From the NCBI GenBank assembly GCA_026389955.1, contig JAPLGY010000311.1:1-11250 (forward strand): DNA of 11,250 bases, read 5' to 3'. A program made the translations under genes and the position numbers. The notes under the pieces were generated by a model. It was not told where the DNA came from. It ran no database searches and saw only the letters and a program-made list of their open reading frames with translations. This DNA comes from Caldilinea sp. Its GTDB lineage: Bacteria > Chloroflexota > Anaerolineae > Caldilineales > Caldilineaceae. This document shows positions 6,153 through 11,250 of the stretch, piece after piece (position 1 is the first letter of the stretch; each line of letters starts with the position of its first letter).

Positions 6153-7121
6153 ATGACGGATCGGGGAACGCGTTTCGATGTCACCACTCTCGGCGAGACC
6201 ATGCTGCGGCTCAGTGTGCCGGCGGGCGAACGGCTGGAGATGGCTGACCAGCTTGACCTGCGGCCGGGCGGGGCGGAGTCCAACGTGGCCGCCTTGCTGG
6301 CCCGCCTCGGGCACCCCACCGCCTGGTGTGGCGCCCTGCCCGCTTCGGCGCTGGGCAGGCTGGCGGCCAACCAGCTGCGCCTGGCCGGCGTCGACCTGGA
6401 GGGGGTGGTCTGGAATCCCAGCGGGCGAATGGGGCTTTATTTTGTCGAATTTTCTGCGCCGCCCCGTCCGACCGAAGTCATCTACGACCGGGCCGGCTCC
6501 TGCGCGGCCCAGCTGACCCCAGCCCAGGTTGCCTGGTCTCATCTGCTGGACAGTCGGCTGGTGCACCTGACCGGCATCACGCCGGCCTTGTCGGCCAGCA
6601 GCCTGGCCATCGCCGAGGAGGCGCTGGCCCGTGCCCGCCAGGCTGGCGTCGCCGTCAGCTTCGACATCAACTATCGCGCCCGGCTGTGGCAGCCAGCGGA
6701 GGCTGCGCCTGTACTGGCCAGGCTGGCCCGCAACGTGACGCTGCTTTTTTGCAGCCAACAAGATGCGGGCCGTCTGTTTGGCATCGTCGGCCCGCCGGAG
6801 AGCGCTGTGCGCGTTTTGGCCGCCGAGATGCATGCCGCAGTCGCCGTTATGTCCGCCGGCAGTGCAGGTGCCTGGCTCTGGGACGGCAAACAGCTGCACC
6901 ACCAACCGGCGGTGCCGACCACGCTCATCGACCGGCCGGGAGCGGGCGATGCCCTGGCCGCCGGGGTGTTGACCGGCTGGCTGGAGGGGGACCTGGCCTT
7001 GGGGCTGCGCTACGGTGTGACCCTGGCCGCGCTGGCGCTCAGCCAGCACGGCGACATGGTGGTCACCCATCGTGCTGAACTGGAGAGCCTGCTCGGCCAC
7101 AGCACGGCCATCCGCCGTTGA
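6153..7121 (+). CDS. kdgK: PfkB-family sugar kinase, probable 2-keto-3-deoxygluconate kinase
   Basis: This 322-residue protein is a ribokinase/PfkB-fold kinase. The first family signature, [16 protein letters not shown], is at 38-53 and the second, with GAGDALAAG, at 263-271. Asp266 is the expected catalytic base. GLYFVEF near 94-100, YDRAGS at 111-116 and DINYRARLW at 171-179 are features I associate with KDG kinases, which phosphorylate 2-keto-3-deoxygluconate in Entner-Doudoroff and uronate breakdown. Ribokinase or fructokinase activity is less likely but cannot be excluded. The ATG at 6153 has AGGAAG 7 nt upstream. It heads the plus-strand gene set, and the next gene starts 53 nt after its stop. 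None of the other visible genes is a recognised KDG pathway enzyme. Confidence 0.85.
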   Translation: MTDRGTRFDVTTLGETMLRLSVPAGERLEMADQLDLRPGGAESNVAALLARLGHPTAWCGALPASALGRLAANQLRLAGVDLEGVVWNPSGRMGLYFVEFSAPPRPTEVIYDRAGSCAAQLTPAQVAWSHLLDSRLVHLTGITPALSASSLAIAEEALARARQAGVAVSFDINYRARLWQPAEAAPVLARLARNVTLLFCSQQDAGRLFGIVGPPESAVRVLAAEMHAAVAVMSAGSAGAWLWDGKQLHHQPAVPTTLIDRPGAGDALAAGVLTGWLEGDLALGLRYGVTLAALALSQHGDMVVTHRAELESLLGHSTAIRR

Positions 7122-7174
7122 GCTGTCGGGAACCGGCCGGGGCTGTCTTCCACGCTTCTGAACAAAGGATCGCG

Positions 7175-8209
7175 ATGACTTCGATCAAAACTGTCTCCTG
7201 TGCGCTGGTCGGGCTGGGGAACGTCAACCGCAACTTTTTGCGCATCTTGGAGCTGAAATCCACCGAGTTGGCCCGGCGCTACCGGCTCCGCTTCCACATC
7301 GTCTGTGTGGCAGACAGCAGCGGCGTGGCGGTCGATCCAGCCGGGTTTGACCCGGCAGCACTCCGTCGCTTCAAAGAGACAGGAGGCCGGGTCTGCACCT
7401 TGCCCGGCTATAAAGCAGGGGCCACGCCCGCAGAGCTTCTGTCGACCCTCCGCTGCGACCTGCTGTTGGAGGCATCCCCGGTCAACCTCCACACCGGCGA
7501 ACCGGGCCTCAGCGCGGTGCGGGCTGCACTGCGCTGCGGGACCACCGTCGTGCTGGCCAACAAAGGGCCGCTGGTGCTGGCCTACCGCGAGTTGCACGAA
7601 TTGGCGGCAGGTTCGGGTGCCGGGCTTGCCTTCAGCGCCACGGTCTGCGGTGCGCTGCCGGTGATCAACATCGGGCAGCGCGACCTGGTGGCCGCCGAAT
7701 TCCTGGGCCTGCGCGGCATCTTCAACGCCACCACCAACTACATCCTGGCGGAAATGGCGCTGGGCCACAGCTACGCCGCTGCGCTGGCAGAAGCCCAGCG
7801 CTGTGGAATCGCCGAGACCGACCCGACTTTGGATGTCGAAGGCTGGGATGCAGCGAACAAGCTGGTGATCGTCGCCAACAGCGTCCTGGGGCTGGATGTG
7901 ACCCTGGCCGATGTACAGGTGCAGGGCATCACCGGCGTGACCGCCGAACAGCTCACAAGGGCAGAAAAGCAAAGAGCCACCGTCAAACTGCTGGCTGCTG
8001 CCGAACGCAGCGAACAGGGGTACCTGCTCTCTGTGCGCCCGACCGTCGTGCCAGCGGACAGCTTTCTGGGCCAGTGCAGCGGCTGGGAGATGGGGATCGA
8101 GCTGCACACCGACCTCTACGGCAAGCTGTATCACAAAATCTGGGAACGAGAGCCGCTGCCTACCGCAGCGGCTATGCTGCGCGACGCTGTCAACCTGCTG
8201 GCCGCCTAG
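7175..8209 (+). CDS. hom: Homoserine dehydrogenase, short form without ACT domain (divergent)
   Basis: Homoserine dehydrogenase reduces aspartate semialdehyde to homoserine with NAD(P)H, leading to Thr and Met. From the ATG at 7175 (AAAGGA 5 nt upstream) the protein has 344 residues. The nucleotide loop GLGNVN is at 13-18 and ANKGPLV at 128-134. The catalytic stretch ETDPTLDVEGWDAANK has Glu214, Asp220, Asp225 and Lys229, the same spacing as Glu208, Asp214, Asp219 and Lys223 of yeast homoserine dehydrogenase. GIFNATTNYIL at 181-191 is another family mark. There is no C-terminal ACT domain, so allosteric Thr inhibition is not expected. The C-terminal GxGAG segment usual before PTA is replaced by KIWEREPLPTAAA (321-333). 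No thrB or thrC is nearby. A related activity on another semialdehyde or keto substrate is possible given the neighbours. Confidence 0.8.
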   Translation: MTSIKTVSCALVGLGNVNRNFLRILELKSTELARRYRLRFHIVCVADSSGVAVDPAGFDPAALRRFKETGGRVCTLPGYKAGATPAELLSTLRCDLLLEASPVNLHTGEPGLSAVRAALRCGTTVVLANKGPLVLAYRELHELAAGSGAGLAFSATVCGALPVINIGQRDLVAAEFLGLRGIFNATTNYILAEMALGHSYAAALAEAQRCGIAETDPTLDVEGWDAANKLVIVANSVLGLDVTLADVQVQGITGVTAEQLTRAEKQRATVKLLAAAERSEQGYLLSVRPTVVPADSFLGQCSGWEMGIELHTDLYGKLYHKIWEREPLPTAAAMLRDAVNLLAA

Positions 8210-8241
8210 CGTGCTCCCCTGTTTCAGAAAGGACCTACCCG

Positions 8242-8733
8242 ATGCCGCACGCTGGACCGCCTGTCTATCTACGTTCCGCCACCGCTGCGGACCAACCGGC
8301 CATCACCGCACTGGTGCGCAACGCTGGCATCAACCCGATGAAGCTGGACTGGTACCGCTTCGTGGTGGCGGACGAAGGCGGACGGGTGGTCGGCACCGGC
8401 CAGGTCAAAACCCACAGCGACGGGGCCAGAGAGGTGGCCTCGATCGCAGTGGTCCCTGAGCGGCGGGGGCAAGGCATCGGACGCGCGATTGTCGCCACCT
8501 TGGTCTCCTTGCAGCCAGCGCCGCTCTATCTCTGCTGCGGGGGGCACAACGAAAGCTACTATCGCCAGTTTGGCTTTGCTCCACTCTCTCCGGCTGCCAT
8601 GCCACGCTCGCTGCGCCGAATCCATCGAATCGGCAACACGCTGCTGTACCTGGTCTCTCTGCTGACCCGCCAGCGCGAGCGTCTGGTCGTCATGGGGCAG
8701 GACATCCCGGATTTTTTACAGCAACATGCGTAA
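8242..8733 (+). CDS. GNAT-family N-acetyltransferase
   Basis: This 163-residue single-domain acetyltransferase uses acetyl-CoA; its substrate is unknown. Motif A is complete: VASIAVVPERRGQGIGRAIV at 65-84, whose RRGQGIG loop binds the CoA pyrophosphate. YYRQFGF at 106-112 is the usual motif B ending. The region after 120 (SLRRIHRIGNTLLYLVSLL) is longer than in minimal GNATs and slightly hydrophobic. The ATG at 8242 follows AAAGGA by about 9 nt and comes 32 nt after the dehydrogenase stop, which suggests one transcript. Earlier in-frame starts overlap the dehydrogenase and have no ribosome binding site. Confidence 0.85.
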   Translation: MPHAGPPVYLRSATAADQPAITALVRNAGINPMKLDWYRFVVADEGGRVVGTGQVKTHSDGAREVASIAVVPERRGQGIGRAIVATLVSLQPAPLYLCCGGHNESYYRQFGFAPLSPAAMPRSLRRIHRIGNTLLYLVSLLTRQRERLVVMGQDIPDFLQQHA

Positions 8734-8784
8734 GGGGCGTGCCATTCGCCGGCCTCCCCACAGACCAAAAACAGAGAGAGCCCA

Positions 8785-10026
8785 ATGAACACCTATTCCA
8801 ACTGGTTGGTCTTTGTCACAGCAGCGGTTGTCCTGCTGCTCTCCGGCTGTGCGGCTGCCCCTGCTGGCACAGCCGCCCCGCCTGTCTACACCGACTGGGA
8901 CGATGTGCTGGCGGCCGCCAAAGGCACGACTGTCCACTGGTACATGTGGGGGGGATCAGACAAGATCAACACCGACGTGGACAACGATATTGGCAAAACG
9001 GTGCTGGCCCGGTACGGCGTGACCGTCAACCGGGTCCCGGTGGCTGACATTGCCGAGATCCTCAACAAACTGCTCACGGAGTCCTCGGCAGGGGTCACCG
9101 CTGGGGGCAGCGTAGATCTGCTCTGGATCAACGGAGAAAATTTCAAGACGGCCAAAAGCGCCAACCTGCTCTACGGCCCCTTTGTCGACCTGCTGCCCAA
9201 CTCGCGCTATGTGAACTGGGACGACCCGGCCATGGCCAACGATTTCGGCACCCCGGTGGACGGCTATGAATCCCCCTGGGGGCATGCGCAGTTCGTCATG
9301 GAGTACGACACAGCCCAGGTCGGCGACACCCCACCGACCACCTTCGAAGCGCTTGCCGACTGGATCCGGGCCCATCCAGGCAAGTTCACCTACCCGGCCA
9401 TTCCCGACTTTACCGGCAGCGTCTTTGTCCGTCATCTCTTTTACTGGGTTGCGGGCGAGCCTACCCCCTTTCTGGGCGACTTCGACCAGGCAGTCTTCGA
9501 TCGGTATGCGCCCCAAGTGTGGGACTATTTGAACGGCATTGAGCCCTTCTTGTGGCGCGAGGGAGAGACCTACCCAGAAGCAGCGGCCATGACCGATCTC
9601 TTGGCCAACGGAGAGATTGCCTTCAACATGGGCTACAGTCCGGGCAACGCATCGCTCTCTATCGCGCAGGGCATCTACCCCGACACCATTCGCACCTTTG
9701 TCTTTGAGACAGGGACGCTGGCCAACAACAACTATGTGGCGATCCCCTTCAACGCCAGCAACCCGGCGGGGGCGCTGGTGGTGGCCAACTGGCTGATCGA
9801 CCCTGAAATGCAGCTCATCCTGGCAGACCCGGCCCGCTGGGGCTGGCTCATGACGATCGACCCCAGCCGTCTGTCGGCAGCGCAGCAGGCGCAGCTGGCC
9901 AGCTACGACCTGGGGGTGGCCACCTTGCCGGCGGATGTGCTTGCGGCCAAGGCCCTGCCTGAGCCGCAGGGGGAGTGGGTCGCTGCCATGGAAAAAGGCT
10001 GGGTCGAGCAGGTGTTGCAGAAATAG
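8785..10026 (+). CDS. ynjB: YnjB-like ABC transporter solute-binding lipoprotein
   Basis: This 413-residue protein begins with a lipoprotein signal peptide: a hydrophobic stretch at 8-20 and lipobox LSGC at 19-22, so Cys22 should be lipidated and anchor it outside the membrane. The mature part resembles E. coli YnjB: VHWYMWGGSDKIN near 50-62, GGSVDLLWINGENF at 107-120, ESPWGHAQF at 162-170, YPAIPDFTGS at 203-212 and FLWREG further on. The YnjBCD system is poorly characterised and its substrate is unknown; distant relatives carry iron, thiamine, spermidine or sulfate. The ATG at 8785 has a GAGAGAG tract upstream and lies 51 nt after the GNAT gene. It is followed 7 nt later by the first permease gene, as expected for an import operon. 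Confidence 0.88.
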   Translation: MNTYSNWLVFVTAAVVLLLSGCAAAPAGTAAPPVYTDWDDVLAAAKGTTVHWYMWGGSDKINTDVDNDIGKTVLARYGVTVNRVPVADIAEILNKLLTESSAGVTAGGSVDLLWINGENFKTAKSANLLYGPFVDLLPNSRYVNWDDPAMANDFGTPVDGYESPWGHAQFVMEYDTAQVGDTPPTTFEALADWIRAHPGKFTYPAIPDFTGSVFVRHLFYWVAGEPTPFLGDFDQAVFDRYAPQVWDYLNGIEPFLWREGETYPEAAAMTDLLANGEIAFNMGYSPGNASLSIAQGIYPDTIRTFVFETGTLANNNYVAIPFNASNPAGALVVANWLIDPEMQLILADPARWGWLMTIDPSRLSAAQQAQLASYDLGVATLPADVLAAKALPEPQGEWVAAMEKGWVEQVLQK

Positions 10027-10033
10027 GGGCCTG

Positions 10034-10918
10034 ATGGGACGTCCAGAATGGTGGGAACGGCTGAAAATTCTGCTCATGCTGCTGCCTGCGCTGCTGGTGC
10101 TCGTTGGGCTTTTCAGCGGTGGGCTGGTTGTGGGGCTGGGCCAGAGTCTGGGGTACCTGCCGGCGGCCGGGCTGCATTCGGTGACGCTCCAGCACTATGT
10201 GGATCTCCTGGTCGAGGACGCGTTCTGGCAATCGCTGTGGGTGACCTTTTCTCTTGCCTTCACCAGCACTCTGCTCTCGACGCTCGTGGCTGTGCCCTGT
10301 GCGTTTCTGCTGCGCGACACCTTTCGTGGCAGCCGGCTGGTGAACTTTCTCTTTCAGGTGCCGATTCCCATCCCGCACCTGGTGGTGGCGTTTGGGGTCG
10401 TCACCCTGGTTGCGCAGAGCGGGATGCTGGCCCGTCTGCTGGCCAGCCTGGGGTGGCTGAGCGAGCCGAGCCAGTTTCCGGCGTTGGTCTTTGACCGTGC
10501 CGGCGTTGCCATCCAGCTGGTCTACCTCTGGAAGGAGATTCCCTTCATTGGGCTGGTCGTGCTGGCAGTTCTCCAAAATGTGGGGCCGGACTATGAAGCG
10601 CTGGCCCAGACCTTGGGGGCAACTCGCTGGCAGCGTTTCCGGCATGTGCTCCTGCCGCTCATTCTGCCTGCCATCCTGTCGACCTCGATGATTGTCTTTG
10701 CCTTTGTCTTTGCCAGCTACGAAATTCCGCTGCTGTTGGGGGTGCGCTTTCCGACCCCCCTGCCGGTCTGGAGCATCCAGCTTTATCGGGACCCGGATCT
10801 GAGTCTGCGTCCTGGGGCCATGGCGATCGGCGTCCTGCTGACTCTCTTCTCGATCCTCTGGCTGGTTGCGTACCGCAGACTGGTGCGGTACGCCCTGCAC
10901 GCATCGGGGGGCAGATGA
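10034..10918 (+). CDS. ABC transporter permease, first subunit (YnjC-like N-terminal half)
   Basis: This 294-residue integral membrane protein has about six hydrophobic segments, the first at roughly 12-36 and others near 68-92, 106-126, 155-180, 205-230 and 270-286. The cytoplasmic EAA loop that docks the ATPase is clear: EALAQTLGATRWQRFRHVLLP at 188-208. It matches the CysU/YnjC class of permeases. In E. coli YnjC the two permease domains are one fused protein; here they are separate genes. The ATG at 10034 has AGGGG 4 nt upstream and lies 7 nt after the binding-protein stop. An in-frame start upstream at 9935 lies inside the preceding gene and gives a nonsense hydrophilic lead. Confidence 0.9.
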   Translation: MGRPEWWERLKILLMLLPALLVLVGLFSGGLVVGLGQSLGYLPAAGLHSVTLQHYVDLLVEDAFWQSLWVTFSLAFTSTLLSTLVAVPCAFLLRDTFRGSRLVNFLFQVPIPIPHLVVAFGVVTLVAQSGMLARLLASLGWLSEPSQFPALVFDRAGVAIQLVYLWKEIPFIGLVVLAVLQNVGPDYEALAQTLGATRWQRFRHVLLPLILPAILSTSMIVFAFVFASYEIPLLLGVRFPTPLPVWSIQLYRDPDLSLRPGAMAIGVLLTLFSILWLVAYRRLVRYALHASGGR

Positions 10919-11250
10919 GTTCCTTTTGGCGCGGCAGCCTGGTGGGGGGGATCGGGGTGGTTGTCGGGCTGCCGCTGCTGGTCCAGGTCATCTGGTCCTT
11001 TGCATTTCGGTGGTATTTTCCCGAGCTGCTGCCGAGCGAGTGGGGGCTGCACGCGTGGCAGTATGTTTTTTCCGACTCCTCTCGGGTGGGGGAAGCGCTG
11101 CTCACCAGCCTTGGCATTGGTCTTGCGGTTTCGCTGCTTTCGATGGGGATAGGGCTGCCGGCTGCGCGGGCGCTGGCGCTGCATGACTTTCCAGGCAAAG
11201 GGCTGGTCGAATGGCTGCTCTTGGTTCCGATCGTCGTGCCCGGCGTCGTG
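10915..11250 (+). CDS. ABC transporter permease, second subunit (truncated by window edge)
   Basis: The frame starts at ATG 10915, overlapping the TGA of the first permease gene (ATGA), and stays open for 112 codons to the window end. It begins MSSFWRGSLVGG, a first hydrophobic segment up to about residue 30, a loop with FPELLPSEWGLHAWQYVF typical of binding-protein-dependent permeases before the core domain, then EALLTSLGIGLAVSLLSMGI and AARALAL, which open the permease core. The EAA loop is beyond the edge. It is the likely heterodimer partner of the preceding permease; an ATPase gene (YnjD-like) is expected next. Confidence 0.88.
   Translation, partial: MSSFWRGSLVGGIGVVVGLPLLVQVIWSFAFRWYFPELLPSEWGLHAWQYVFSDSSRVGEALLTSLGIGLAVSLLSMGIGLPAARALALHDFPGKGLVEWLLLVPIVVPGVV

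Overview
This is a GC-rich bacterial window with two gene sets transcribed away from each other out of a non-coding gap of about 520 bp (5633-6152). The gene content and protein style resemble Chloroflexota (Caldilinea/Anaerolineae type). That placement is only an impression and could not be tested here. No rRNA, tRNA, CRISPR array, insertion sequence or phage gene was seen.

The left half, minus strand, reads from 5632 down to 1 as an aromatic amino acid operon: aroH (chorismate mutase), pheA (prephenate dehydratase), two tandem DAHP synthases, tyrA (prephenate dehydrogenase), a Gfo/Idh/MocA-family oxidoreductase, and trpB, which is cut by the window edge. Together these cover entry to the shikimate pathway, the chorismate branch to Phe and Tyr, and the last step of Trp synthesis. 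Spacing is tight, with ATGA overlaps at aroH/pheA and at the two DAHP synthases, and TAG directly followed by ATG at oxidoreductase/trpB. The pheA gene appears broken. Its proper ATG and strong ribosome binding site are followed by only eight recognisable residues, then about 40 residues are missing and the frame shifts by one base at a run of five G.

The aroH leader of roughly 365 nt carries what looks like an attenuator. It has a strong sigma-70-type promoter with an extended -10, a possible leader peptide unusually rich in Phe and Tyr codons, three competing short complementary segments, and an intrinsic terminator 50 nt before aroH. A second terminator-like hairpin lies just before the Phe/Tyr codons. 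This fits control of Phe/Tyr genes by charged tRNA-Phe/Tyr supply.

The right half, plus strand, reads from 6153 to the window end: a PfkB-family sugar kinase resembling 2-keto-3-deoxygluconate kinase, a short homoserine dehydrogenase without an ACT domain, a GNAT acetyltransferase, a YnjB-like lipoprotein solute-binding protein, and two ABC permease subunits, the second truncated. The permeases correspond to the two halves of the fused permease YnjC of the E. coli YnjBCD system. The ATPase gene would be expected just beyond the window.
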